A stretch of 64,000 nt of DNA from Cohnella terricola (GTDB taxonomy: Bacteria; Bacillota; Bacilli; Paenibacillales; Paenibacillaceae): positions 89,088-153,087 of the forward strand of contig NZ_VNJJ01000012.1 of the NCBI RefSeq assembly GCF_007786475.1, given 5' to 3'. The notes below the pieces were generated by a model, which was not told the origin of the DNA, did no database searches, and saw only the letters and a list, made by a program, of their open reading frames with translations. This document shows, in pieces, positions 45,456 to 53,672 of the stretch (position 1 is the first letter of the stretch; each line of letters begins with the position of its first letter). Made by a program: the position numbers and the translations under genes.

Positions 45456-45492
45456 AGGGGCCGTCCCCGCAAACCGATTCGGGACGGCCCCT
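45456..45492. terminator. Strong stem-loop upstream of yebE
   Basis: AGGGGCCGTCCC (45456-45467) and GGGACGGCCCCT (45481-45492) form a perfect 12-base stem. No good T-run follows on either strand. It separates the repeat array from the yebE start and probably insulates or ends the alcohol dehydrogenase transcript. Confidence 0.5.
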
Positions 45493-45520
45493 CTTATGTT
45501 GCCGAATCTCGCAAATATTT

Positions 45521-45897
45521 TTACGGTCTGGCAGACCGTAAGACCGTGCGATGGTGGCTTCGGCGCCCTTCTTACGGTCTGGCAGACCGTTATACTGCAC
45601 GTTGGTGGCTTCGGCGCCCTTCTTACGGTCTGGCAGACCGTTATACTGCACGTTAGTGGCTTCGGCGCACTTCTTACGGTCTGGCAGACCGTTATACTGC
45701 ACGTTGGTGGCTTCGGCGCCCTTCTTACGGTCTGGCAGACCGTTATACTGCACGTTGGTGGCTTCGGCGCCCTTCTTACGGTCTGACAGACCGTTATACT
45801 GCACGTTGGTGGCTTCGGCGCCCTTCTTACGGTCTGGCAGACCGTTATACTGCACGTTGGTGGCTTCGGCGCCCTTCTTACGGTCTGGCAGACCGTT
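45521..45897. repeat. Tandem array 1: eight units, 51-bp period, each with a palindrome
   Basis: Units start at 45521, 45572, 45623, 45674, 45725, 45776, 45827 and 45878, an exact 51-base step. Each begins TTACGGTCTGGCAGACCGT, a palindrome able to form a 7-8 base hairpin, and continues TATACTGCACGTTGGTGGCT then TCGGCGCCCTTC. Inner units are nearly identical; the first and last are the most divergent. Because 51 is a multiple of three, several frames stay open on both strands (for example 45427-45855), but none has a ribosome site or a known protein, so I treat them as artefacts. The array fills the gap between the iron alcohol dehydrogenase and yebE. Confidence 0.95.
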
Positions 45898-45923
45898 ATT
45901 CCTCCAATGACTACTATTCTCGT

Positions 45924-47099
45924 TCAGGCATGGTTTAACAATTGCTCCGCGAAACAGGCGAGGTCTTCGTCCAAAGCGTAGCGGCAGTTATTGTTTCGCA
46001 TCGGCGCGTTCTCGGCGGATGCCATCGTCTCGGCGAGTCGACCTGCATCGACCGCCGACAATCCTTCGGCAGCCAGCGACAGTTGCAGCCCCGACTCCGC
46101 GACGAGCCTCCGATAGAACGCTGCGCCGGCGCGGGCTTGTTCTTCGAGGCTTGCGAAAGTGTTCCCCCCCGCGCCCATCGCCCGGGCGACTTCAGCCAAG
46201 ATGGCTTCGTTGCCGGGGATATTCCAATCGTACGCGTGGTATAGGGCAACCGCCACCGCGCGGCCATGATGGACGCGCGCAAGCGTACCTAACGCATGGC
46301 CGATGCAGTGGGCGATGCCCGTGCCGCCCTGCTCGATCGCCATGCCCGCCAGCATCGAGCCGATGCCGAGCTGACCGCGTGCCTCCAGGTTCCCCGGCTC
46401 GCGAATCGCCGCGAGCAGGCTGCCGGAGATCATCCGAATCGCCTGCAAGCCGACCGCTTCGATCATCGCGTTGCTGCGCTTCCCAGTCACCGCCTCCAAC
46501 GCATGGATCATCGCGTCGAGTCCGGTCGCCGCCGTCAAATGCGGAGGCAGCGCGACGGTCAGCGTCGGATCGAGAACGGCCAAATCCGGCGCGAGTTCGT
46601 AATCCCAGCCCCATACTTTGCGCTTGTCCGCATTCGAGAAAACGACCGTACTCGTCACTTCCGCTCCCGTGCCCGACGTCGTTGGCACCATGATCATCTT
46701 TATCGTTTTCGGCGCAAATGGATTAGCCATCAGCGCATAGTGTTCCGTCGGATGCTCGGCTCCGGCTACCAGGGACGCCAGCTTCGCCACGTCCATGGCC
46801 GATCCGCCGCCAAGACCGATCACGCATGAAACGTTCGAAGCGCGAATGACCTCAGCAGCGGCGTCGATAGAAGCGCTCGTCGGATCGCTCTGCACGTCCG
46901 AGAACAACGTCGCTTCCACGCCGCCTTCCCGCAGCGCGGCCAATACTTCGTCCGCGACGCCGACTTTAACCAATCCCGGATCGGTCACGAGCACCGCCTT
47001 GTTCCCCCCGGTCAGACTTTTCACGTCTTCCGCCAATTGTTTGACTCGCTCGACGCCGTACGCGACCCGTGTTCGAGCAGCAAAATCAAATCCACTCAT
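45924..47099 (-). CDS. Iron-containing alcohol dehydrogenase
   Basis: A 391-residue group III (iron-dependent) alcohol dehydrogenase. The NAD-binding region has CVIGLGGGSAMDVAKLASL and PTTSGTGAEVTST; the metal ligands lie in GLDAMIHALEA (Asp, His), GIAHCIGHALG (His) and VHHGRAVAVAL (His). Its ATG overlaps the stop of the zinc alcohol dehydrogenase gene by four bases, so they are co-translated. By family it interconverts an alcohol and an aldehyde. Bacillus GbsB, the choline dehydrogenase of glycine betaine synthesis, belongs to this group, which fits the nearby betaine-type transporter, but equivalence is inference. Confidence 0.93.
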   Translation of the reverse strand: MSGFDFAARTRVAYGVERVKQLAEDVKSLTGGNKAVLVTDPGLVKVGVADEVLAALREGGVEATLFSDVQSDPTSASIDAAAEVIRASNVSCVIGLGGGSAMDVAKLASLVAGAEHPTEHYALMANPFAPKTIKMIMVPTTSGTGAEVTSTVVFSNADKRKVWGWDYELAPDLAVLDPTLTVALPPHLTAATGLDAMIHALEAVTGKRSNAMIEAVGLQAIRMISGSLLAAIREPGNLEARGQLGIGSMLAGMAIEQGGTGIAHCIGHALGTLARVHHGRAVAVALYHAYDWNIPGNEAILAEVARAMGAGGNTFASLEEQARAGAAFYRRLVAESGLQLSLAAEGLSAVDAGRLAETMASAENAPMRNNNCRYALDEDLACFAEQLLNHA

Positions 47100-48220
47100 C
47101 CCGCCTCACCTCCGAATTCGACGACCGTCCGGCCAACGTTCACGCAGCACGGATCATGAAAACTATCAACCGCCCGATTAATGTCCTGAAGTGGTATGCG
47201 GTCCAACACCAATTCATCCAATTGGAACTTCCCATCCAGATACAGTTGGGCGATCGCCTGGAAATCGCGGAACGGATGCACGTCGCCGTAGAAACTGCCT
47301 TTGAGGATTTTGCCGACGCGATGAAAGCCGCCCGCGGGCAGAGCCAGTTCCTTCTTTGGGTTAAACGCGCCGACGACGACCGTCGTGCCGCCTTTGCGTG
47401 TTCCTTTCCACGCGGATTGCGCCGCCATCGTGTTGCCGGAGCAGTCGATCGCGTAATGTACGCCGAAACCTCCGGTCAGCTCTTTGAGCGCTTCCGCCGC
47501 GTCGACTTCACCGACGTTCACAACGTCGGTCGCCCCGAACTTCCGCGCGATCTCGAGATTTTGCGCCTTCAGGTCGCACGCGATGATGCGGCTCGCTCCG
47601 GCGATCCGCGCACCCTGGATCGCGTTGACGCCGACACCGCCGATACCGAATACCGCAACCGTCGAGCCCGGCTTCACTTGCGCCGCCCGCACCGCCGCTC
47701 CGTACCCGGTCGCCACGCCGCAACCGATCAAGGACGCCTGAGCCATCGGCATACCCTCCGGCATTTTCACGCAGCTCATCTCCGGTACGACGGTATACTC
47801 CGCGAATGTGCTGAGCAGCGAGTTATGATAGATTCCTTGCCCGTTCTGGCTTAGTCTCGACGTGCCGTCGAGCAATGTGCCCGCGAACATCGGACCAAAC
47901 GCCGACTCGCACAAGTTTACCTGGCCCGTCTGACAAAACTCGCAAGTTCCGCAGAATGGCACCCAGCTCAGCGCCACTTTGTCGCCGACCTTTACCGTCT
48001 TGACGTTCGGACCGACCTCGACGACGATTCCAGCCCCTTCGTGTCCGAGTATCGTCGGCACTGGCGTCGTCTCGTCCTCCATCGCGTTCAAGTCACTATG
48101 GCAGACACCCGTCGCCAATACTTTGACGAGCACTTCCCCGGCTTTCGGCGCCGCCAGCTCCACCTTTTCTATCGAAAGCGGTTGGTTCGTTCCCCTCATG
48201 ACCGCCGCTAGCATTTCCAT
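47096..48220 (-). CDS. Zinc-dependent alcohol dehydrogenase (MDR family, class III-like)
   Basis: A 374-residue medium-chain dehydrogenase with complete zinc sites: catalytic ligands in GVCHSDLNAM and ILGHEGAGIV, and the structural four-Cys loop in WVPFCGTCEFCQTGQVNLCE. The NAD-binding stretch is VAVFGIGGVGVNAIQGARIAG with Asp for NAD preference in IIACDLKAQN. The ATG at 48220 has GGGGGACGG upstream. It is co-translated with the iron alcohol dehydrogenase and follows an aldehyde dehydrogenase gene at 190 bases. Class III-like enzymes act on formaldehyde adducts or long-chain alcohols; formaldehyde arising from demethylation of N-methyl compounds would fit the locus, as inference. Confidence 0.93.
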   Translation of the reverse strand: MEMLAAVMRGTNQPLSIEKVELAAPKAGEVLVKVLATGVCHSDLNAMEDETTPVPTILGHEGAGIVVEVGPNVKTVKVGDKVALSWVPFCGTCEFCQTGQVNLCESAFGPMFAGTLLDGTSRLSQNGQGIYHNSLLSTFAEYTVVPEMSCVKMPEGMPMAQASLIGCGVATGYGAAVRAAQVKPGSTVAVFGIGGVGVNAIQGARIAGASRIIACDLKAQNLEIARKFGATDVVNVGEVDAAEALKELTGGFGVHYAIDCSGNTMAAQSAWKGTRKGGTTVVVGAFNPKKELALPAGGFHRVGKILKGSFYGDVHPFRDFQAIAQLYLDGKFQLDELVLDRIPLQDINRAVDSFHDPCCVNVGRTVVEFGGEAG

Positions 48221-48269
48221 TTCCGTCCCCCGCTTTCGAGATTTCTATTTCCGTTCCACTGCGAAAGGG

Positions 48270-48366
48270 ATGGCTTGCCGACATCAGACAGGTTGTTTTG
48301 AGTTTCTTTTGATTAAATAGACTTTATAGGTTAGAAACTCAAAGCCAAAACTTGCGGACAAGCCAT
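48270..48366. repeat. Nested palindromic element between two dehydrogenase genes
   Basis: Outer arms ATGGCTTG (48270-48277) and CAAGCCAT (48359-48366) and inner arms TGAGTTTC (48299-48306) and GAAACTCA (48334-48341) are perfectly complementary, giving a two-stem cruciform or RNA structure of 97 bases with an AT-rich centre. It lies 50 bases before the zinc dehydrogenase start and 47 bases after the aldehyde dehydrogenase stop. No T-run follows on either strand, so it is not a simple terminator. Confidence 0.6.
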
Positions 48367-48412
48367 TCTTTTCTCCGTTGCACTGAGCTTATTCGATGAA
48401 GTTGTTGGTGCT

Positions 48413-49903
48413 TTAATGAGCAATCCAGATCGCTTTCATTTTCGTATAGGAGGCGAGGCTGTGGATCGCGTATTCCTTGCCCCAGCCGGATTGCTTAAAG
48501 CCGCCGAACGGGCTGGCGATGTCATAACAGCCGTACCGGTTGACGAATACTTGACCGGCGTCCAGCTTCTTCGCCACGCGATGGGCGCGGGCGACGTCGT
48601 TCGTCCACAATCCCGCCGCGAGTCCATAGATCGTATCGTTGGCGATCCGCACTGCTTCCTCTTCCGTATCGAACGGGATCACGCATAACACCGGCCCAAA
48701 AATTTCTTCCTGAGCGATCTTCATATCGTTCGTGACGTCCGCGAAAATGGTCGGTCGAACGAAGTATCCTTCCGCGTTCGAGCCTTCCGTATCGCGATAA
48801 CCGCCAGCTACGACGCGCGCACCCTGCTCCTTGCCGCTCTCGATATAGCGAAGGATGCTTTCCATGTGCGACTGGGACACCTGCGGTCCTTGATCGCTCG
48901 ACGGATCGAACGGATCGCCGCATTTGTAGCCGACGGCGTATTTCGCGATTTCTTCCACGACCCGGTCATAGACCGGACGCTGCACGAGCAAGCGCGTCGG
49001 GGCGCTGCACTTTTCCGCTTTGTGGGTGAACAGGCCGTAGAACGACCTTTCGATAGCAGCATCCAGGTCAGGCGCGTCCGCGAAAATAATATTGGGAGAC
49101 TTGCCGCCCAGTTCCAACGTGACCGCCTTTAGATTGGAATCCGCCGAGTCGTGCACGAGTTTCTTGCCGACTTGCGTGCTGCCCGTGAACGACACTTTGT
49201 CGACGTCTGCGTGCGACGAAATATACGAACCGACCCGGCCTTCGCCCAAAATTAGGTTTATGACACCCGGAGGCAACACGCCAGCTTCATGAATGATCTC
49301 AAACAGCCGGATCGCGGAAAGCGAGGTAACGCTCGACGGCTTCAGCACGACCGTATTCCCCATCGCCAGCGCCGGCGTCAGCTTCATCGCCGCCATGTCG
49401 ATCGGGAAGTTCCACGGCACGATCAGCCCGCACACCCCGACCGGATCACGGGTGGTCATGCTAGTGAAGTTGCCTTCTACAGGGTTCATTTCGCCGTAAT
49501 ACTTGTCGGTCCAGCCTGCGTAATATTCGAAAAAGTCAGCGGCTTCCGCCACGTCGTCGTTGTACGCTTCCTTGTATAGCTTGCCGTTGTCCAGCGACTC
49601 CAGCGTCGCCAGCTCGTCCTGATGCTCGCGAATGAGCTGCGAGATCCTGTGCAGCCTTCTGCCTCGCTCCTTGCGGGACATCTCCCGCCATTCTACACCT
49701 TCGAAAGCCGTGCGCGCCGCCTGTACTGCAGCGTCGACATCGTCCTTGGAAGCGCCGGTGAACGAACCAATCTGCCTTCCGGTAGCCGGATTCACCGTAT
49801 CTATTGTCGTGCCGGACGCGCCGGCAATCCATTCGCCGTTAACGTAAAGCTTTTTCGTCTCCTTCAGCCACTCGCTCGCCCACTCCAACGTCGGTGCTCT
49901 CAT
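48413..49903 (-). CDS. Aldehyde dehydrogenase (betaine-aldehyde/GbsA-like class)
   Basis: A 496-residue NAD(P)-dependent aldehyde dehydrogenase. Landmarks are VCGLIVPWNFPIDMAAMKL, KPSSVTSLSAIRLFEI, FTGSTQVGKKLV, the catalytic Glu in VTLELGGKSPN and the nucleophile in THKAEKCSAPTRLLV. The start ATG at 49903 forms an ATGA overlap with the stop of the lyase gene and follows GAGGTTGGGCGAGG. The longer frame to 50044 overlaps the lyase and is not supported. It probably oxidises the aldehyde formed by one of the neighbouring dehydrogenases or lyase; betaine aldehyde is possible. Confidence 0.92.
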   Translation of the reverse strand: MRAPTLEWASEWLKETKKLYVNGEWIAGASGTTIDTVNPATGRQIGSFTGASKDDVDAAVQAARTAFEGVEWREMSRKERGRRLHRISQLIREHQDELATLESLDNGKLYKEAYNDDVAEAADFFEYYAGWTDKYYGEMNPVEGNFTSMTTRDPVGVCGLIVPWNFPIDMAAMKLTPALAMGNTVVLKPSSVTSLSAIRLFEIIHEAGVLPPGVINLILGEGRVGSYISSHADVDKVSFTGSTQVGKKLVHDSADSNLKAVTLELGGKSPNIIFADAPDLDAAIERSFYGLFTHKAEKCSAPTRLLVQRPVYDRVVEEIAKYAVGYKCGDPFDPSSDQGPQVSQSHMESILRYIESGKEQGARVVAGGYRDTEGSNAEGYFVRPTIFADVTNDMKIAQEEIFGPVLCVIPFDTEEEAVRIANDTIYGLAAGLWTNDVARAHRVAKKLDAGQVFVNRYGCYDIASPFGGFKQSGWGKEYAIHSLASYTKMKAIWIAH

Positions 49904-51231
49904 CCTCGCCCAACCTCTCTTTCGTAGATTGCTCGCACTTCGTCTTTGGACTTTTCTTTCAGCCATTGTCCGACTTGCGAATACCCGTGTTTCTCTTTGA
50001 GCGCCACGACCGCCGGAATAAATGTCCTCGACAGCTCCTGGCATCGCGCATTATTCGCTTCGATTCCGATCACGCATAGGTCCGTGAACTTGCCGCTCGC
50101 CCGCTCCAACATGCCGATCATATCGAGCACGTTAAATCCCGCGAAGCCTTCCCAGACGTTCAGATTAAGCTCGCCGTGCTCCAGAGCCCCCTGTACCGTT
50201 CGATCCAGTCCGATTACTTGTAAGCCACACTGCACGAGCGTCTCCGGCACGACCGGATTGATTTTTCCCGGAAAAAAGGACGAGCCCGCCTGAACCGCAG
50301 GCAGCCTCAGCTCTCCGAAACCCGCCTCCGGGCCTGAGGACAGCAGGCGTAAGTCCTTGGCGATCTTGATCAGCACGCTCGACAGAAGCGCAAGCTCCGC
50401 CGACACCGCCGCCAGATCGTCGATGTTCTGCGCCGCGTCGTATAGATCTTCCCGATGACGCAGCCGTAAACCCGTCACTTCTTGCAAAACGCCCAATACG
50501 CGCTCCCGATAAGCGTCCGGAGCCCCGACGCCGGAACCGATTACTGTGCCGCCGAGATTAACCGCATTCAGCGACTCTACCGAGACCGCCAGCCGTTCCG
50601 TTCTCCGCTTAAGCCCATGCGCGTACCCGCCGAACATCGTGCCGAGCGTATCCGGCATCCCGTCCTGCATACACGTCCGCGTAATCGTCGGCACTTCCGC
50701 TAGCTCCGACCGTTTCGTCTCCATTGCTTGGATCAGCCGCGCCAGCTCGGCGAGCAGCTTCTTTCCGTCGCGGACGACGGCGATCCGCAGCGCCGTATGG
50801 CACGCGTCCGACGTCGATTGCGACGCGTTCACGTGATCGGCCGGATGGACCGGTGCGTATTCGCCGATCTGACCGTCCAGCATCTCGTTCGCCAGATTGG
50901 CGACGACCTCGTTCATGTTCATATTGCTGCCGATGCCGCCTCCACCGTGGAACGGATCGACGATAAATTGCCCGTCATGGCAGCCGAGCCTAACTTCGTC
51001 GCACGCCCGTTCGATCGCTTGCGCCAGCGCGCGAGGCAGATGACCCGCCCGCTCGTTCGCCCGCGCCGCCGCCCGCTTCACTTCGGACAGCGCCGCGATG
51101 AAGCCGGGATACGCCGCGAGAGTCCGGCCGGAGAAGCTCAAGTTGTCCGCGCTTCGCCGCGTCTGTACGCCGTACAGAACCTCATCCGGCAGCTCGACCG
51201 TCCCGAAGGCGTCCTTTTCATACCTCGACAC
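49900..51231 (-). CDS. Aspartase/fumarase superfamily lyase
   Basis: A 443-residue lyase of the aspartase/fumarase superfamily. It starts VELPDEVLYGVQTRRSADNL and has HVNASQSTSDACHTALRI for the usual NxSQSTND-like motif. The mobile signature loop reads AGSSFFPGKINPVVPETL, with the catalytic Ser; PVVPE is the aspartase-type form. At 443 residues it is slightly short for aspartase (about 470), and FFPGK replaces the usual IMPAK/IMPGK. Aspartase (aspartate to fumarate and ammonia) is the default call. In this context of betaine-type transport it might instead remove an amine from another amino acid or betaine. GTG start with AAGGGAGAG upstream. Confidence 0.88.
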   Translation of the reverse strand: MSRYEKDAFGTVELPDEVLYGVQTRRSADNLSFSGRTLAAYPGFIAALSEVKRAAARANERAGHLPRALAQAIERACDEVRLGCHDGQFIVDPFHGGGGIGSNMNMNEVVANLANEMLDGQIGEYAPVHPADHVNASQSTSDACHTALRIAVVRDGKKLLAELARLIQAMETKRSELAEVPTITRTCMQDGMPDTLGTMFGGYAHGLKRRTERLAVSVESLNAVNLGGTVIGSGVGAPDAYRERVLGVLQEVTGLRLRHREDLYDAAQNIDDLAAVSAELALLSSVLIKIAKDLRLLSSGPEAGFGELRLPAVQAGSSFFPGKINPVVPETLVQCGLQVIGLDRTVQGALEHGELNLNVWEGFAGFNVLDMIGMLERASGKFTDLCVIGIEANNARCQELSRTFIPAVVALKEKHGYSQVGQWLKEKSKDEVRAIYEREVGRG

Positions 51232-51244
51232 CCCGATCTCTCCC

Positions 51245-52198
51245 TTAATTCGCCAGTTTCGCTAAAATATTGTCCATCGTCACCATGCCCACCCGGCGAT
51301 TGTCGGAGTCGACCACCGGAAACGCGCGTACGCGCTCCTCGACCATCCGGTTAAACACTTGCTTCAGGTCGTCTGTCAGCGCGACTCCTGCCGAGCCGGC
51401 CGCCGATTCGAGTTCCCCGGCGGCGTGAACGACGTCCTCCACTTTCAGAAAACCCATCTTGCGATAAACGTCCCGCTCGCCGACGAGTTGCCGGATGAAG
51501 TCGTTCGCCGGATTCGTCAGAATCTCGTAAGGCGTCGCGAACTGCACGACCTTGCCGGCCTGCATGACAATGATGCGATCCGCAAGACGAAGAGCCTCGT
51601 CGACGTCGTGCGTGACGAACAATATCGTTTTCTTGAGCAGTCTTTGAATCCGGTGAAGCTCATCCTGCAAGCTTGTTCTCGTAATCGCGTCGATCGCGCC
51701 GAACGGTTCGTCCATGAGCAGAATCTTCGGCCCCGCCGCCATCGCCCGCGCGATGCCGACGCGCTGCTGCTGCCCGCCCGACAATTGGCTCGGACGGCGC
51801 TTGCGGAAAACCTTCGGATCGAGATGTACCATTTCCAGCAATTCGTCGATCCGTTTGTCGATTTTCGCTTCGTCCCATTTCAGCAAACGCGGCACGACCG
51901 CGATGTTCGCCTCGATCGTCATGTGAGGAAACAGTCCGTTCTGCTGAATGACGTAACCGATTCCCCGCCGAAGCTGCTCCGTCTGTACTTGGTTAATGTC
52001 CGTTCCGTCGATCTCGATCGTTCCGGAGGTCGTGTCGTAGAGCTTGTTGACCATCTTCAGCAATGTCGTTTTGCCGCAGCCGGAAGGACCGAGGAACACG
52101 ATGAATTCGCCCTCGCGAATATCGAGCGACACATTGTCCACCGCCGGAGAAGCGGTGTTCGGATACTGCTTCACGACATTTTTGAAAACAATGCCCAT
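51245..52198 (-). CDS. opuCA: Osmoprotectant-type ABC transporter ATPase (OpuCA-like)
   Basis: A 317-residue ATPase of glycine betaine/carnitine/choline importers. Walker A is FLGPSGCGKTTLLKM, the signature is PSQLSGGQQQRVGIARAMA, and Walker B is ILLMDEPFGAIDAIT. After the ATPase domain, a single CBS domain fills about 250-317 (RVRAFPVVDSDNRRVGMVTM); most OpuCA proteins are longer and carry two, so regulation by a CBS pair would need dimerisation. It lies between the lyase and an aldehyde dehydrogenase gene in one long unit with the permeases and binding protein further upstream. Confidence 0.93.
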   Translation of the reverse strand: MGIVFKNVVKQYPNTASPAVDNVSLDIREGEFIVFLGPSGCGKTTLLKMVNKLYDTTSGTIEIDGTDINQVQTEQLRRGIGYVIQQNGLFPHMTIEANIAVVPRLLKWDEAKIDKRIDELLEMVHLDPKVFRKRRPSQLSGGQQQRVGIARAMAAGPKILLMDEPFGAIDAITRTSLQDELHRIQRLLKKTILFVTHDVDEALRLADRIIVMQAGKVVQFATPYEILTNPANDFIRQLVGERDVYRKMGFLKVEDVVHAAGELESAAGSAGVALTDDLKQVFNRMVEERVRAFPVVDSDNRRVGMVTMDNILAKLAN

Positions 52199-52216
52199 CC
52201 CCGTTTCCCCCTTCGC

Positions 52217-53659
52217 TTAAAAATTCAAATTGATATATTTGATCTCCAGAAAATCGTCCACGCCGCGCTGTCCGCCTTCGCGCCCCATGCCGCTCTGCTT
52301 GATGCCTCCGAACGGCGCCTGCACGTAACCGAGCGCGGATTCGTTAATGCCGACCATTCCATATTCGAGCCGGTCGGCCACGCGCATCGTCGTCGCCAAG
52401 TCGCGGGTGTACAGGTAAGAGGCCAGCCCGAACGGCGTATCGTTCGCCATCGCCACGACCTCATCTTCCGTCCGGAACGTAATAAACGGAGCGACCGGGC
52501 CGAACGTTTCTTCGCGGAAGACACACATATCCGGCGTGACGCCGACGAGCAGAGTCGGCGCATAGTAGCTGCCGCTTGCATATTCGCCATCGGCGAGCCT
52601 ATGGCCGCCTTCTACGAGTTTCGCGCCCTTCGCGAGCGCGTCTTGCACGTGACCGTCGACTTTAACCAAAGCCCGCTCGTGAATGAGCGGACCGACGTTC
52701 ACGTCGCTCATCCCGTTGCCTACCGTCACTTCGCGAAGCTTCTTCGCGAACAGCTCCGTGAACGCCGCTTCAATCGACTCATGAACGAAAATCCGGTTCG
52801 CGCAGATGCACGTCTGGCCGTTATTTTGAAATTTGTTGTAGAGAAGACCTTCCGCCGCAGCTTCCAGATCGGCGTCCGGGAAGACAATAAACGGTGCATG
52901 CCCGCCCATTTCGAGCGACACCTTCTTCACTTGTTTGGCCGATTGCTCCAGCAGGAACTTGCCGACCGGAGTCGAGCCAGTGAAACTGATCTTACGCACT
53001 TTGTCGTTATCCAGGAACTCCCTGCCGATCTCCTGCGCGTCCCCGACGACGACGTTCGCGACGCCCGCCGGGAGACCAGCCTGCTCGAACAGCTCGAACA
53101 GCGCGAGCGCCGAAAGCGGCGTCTCCGGCGCCGGTTTGACGACGACGGTGCATCCCGCCGCAAGTGCAGGCGCCACCTTGCGCGTGATCATCGAAGAAGG
53201 GAAGTTCCATGGCGTAATCGCAGCGACGACGCCGATCGGCTGGCGCTGCACGAGAATGCGCTGTGTCGTACGGGACGACGGAATGATCTCTCCGTTGATC
53301 CGCTTCGCTTCCTCCGAATACCAGAGGAAGAAATCTGCGCCCCACAACACTTCGCCTTTGGCTTCCTTGACCGGTTTGCCTTGCTCGAGCGTCATGATCT
53401 CCGCTAACCGGTCTGCGTTCGCAACGATCAGATCGTAGATGCGGCGCAGGATGACGGAACGTTCCTCGGCAGCCGTCGCTGACCACCCAGGGAACGCTGC
53501 GTAAGCGGCTTCGACGGCCGCCCGCGCGTCGTCGGCTCCACCGACAGGCACGGTCGCGATCTGCTCTCCGGTCGCCGGATTGAAAAGAGCGGACCGAAGG
53601 CTCGAACGAGCCTCGGTCCAAGTACCGTTAATGAACAGTTGGTTTCTGATCTCTGTCAT
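52217..53659 (-). CDS. Aldehyde dehydrogenase (succinate-semialdehyde dehydrogenase-like)
   Basis: A 480-residue aldehyde dehydrogenase close to GabD-type enzymes: MTLEQGKPVKEAKGEV, AITPWNFPSSMITRKVAPAL, SFTGSTPVGKFLLE, the catalytic Glu in KVSLEMGGHAPFIVF and the nucleophilic Cys in NNGQTCICANRIFVHESI. GGAGG precedes the ATG. It is inserted between the ATPase gene and the binding-protein gene of the OpuC-like transporter, with gaps of 18 and 13 bases, so it is tightly co-expressed with transport. Succinate semialdehyde or malate semialdehyde are plausible substrates; the choice is inference. Confidence 0.93.
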   Translation of the reverse strand: MTEIRNQLFINGTWTEARSSLRSALFNPATGEQIATVPVGGADDARAAVEAAYAAFPGWSATAAEERSVILRRIYDLIVANADRLAEIMTLEQGKPVKEAKGEVLWGADFFLWYSEEAKRINGEIIPSSRTTQRILVQRQPIGVVAAITPWNFPSSMITRKVAPALAAGCTVVVKPAPETPLSALALFELFEQAGLPAGVANVVVGDAQEIGREFLDNDKVRKISFTGSTPVGKFLLEQSAKQVKKVSLEMGGHAPFIVFPDADLEAAAEGLLYNKFQNNGQTCICANRIFVHESIEAAFTELFAKKLREVTVGNGMSDVNVGPLIHERALVKVDGHVQDALAKGAKLVEGGHRLADGEYASGSYYAPTLLVGVTPDMCVFREETFGPVAPFITFRTEDEVVAMANDTPFGLASYLYTRDLATTMRVADRLEYGMVGINESALGYVQAPFGGIKQSGMGREGGQRGVDDFLEIKYINLNF

Positions 53660-53672
53660 GATAGCCTCCGGG

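Noticed and set aside
45427..45855. 142-codon open frame with 17-residue repeats (and frames on the other strand)
   Set aside because: It is the translation of the 51-bp array, open in several frames because 51 is a multiple of three. No ribosome site, no known family, and it overlaps the yebE start.
45521..45897. Possible CRISPR array
   Set aside because: The whole 51-base unit repeats; there are no unique spacers and no cas genes. The same holds for arrays 2 and 3.
49900..51231. Reading the lyase as an ergothioneine or other betaine lyase
   Set aside because: The context allows it, but the PVVPE loop is aspartase-like and I cannot see substrate-specific residues, so I kept the superfamily call.
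51359..53407. 682-codon open frame antisense to opuCA and the aldehyde dehydrogenase gene
   Set aside because: Arg/His-rich composition of a codon-bias shadow; the minus-strand genes have full motif sets and ribosome sites.
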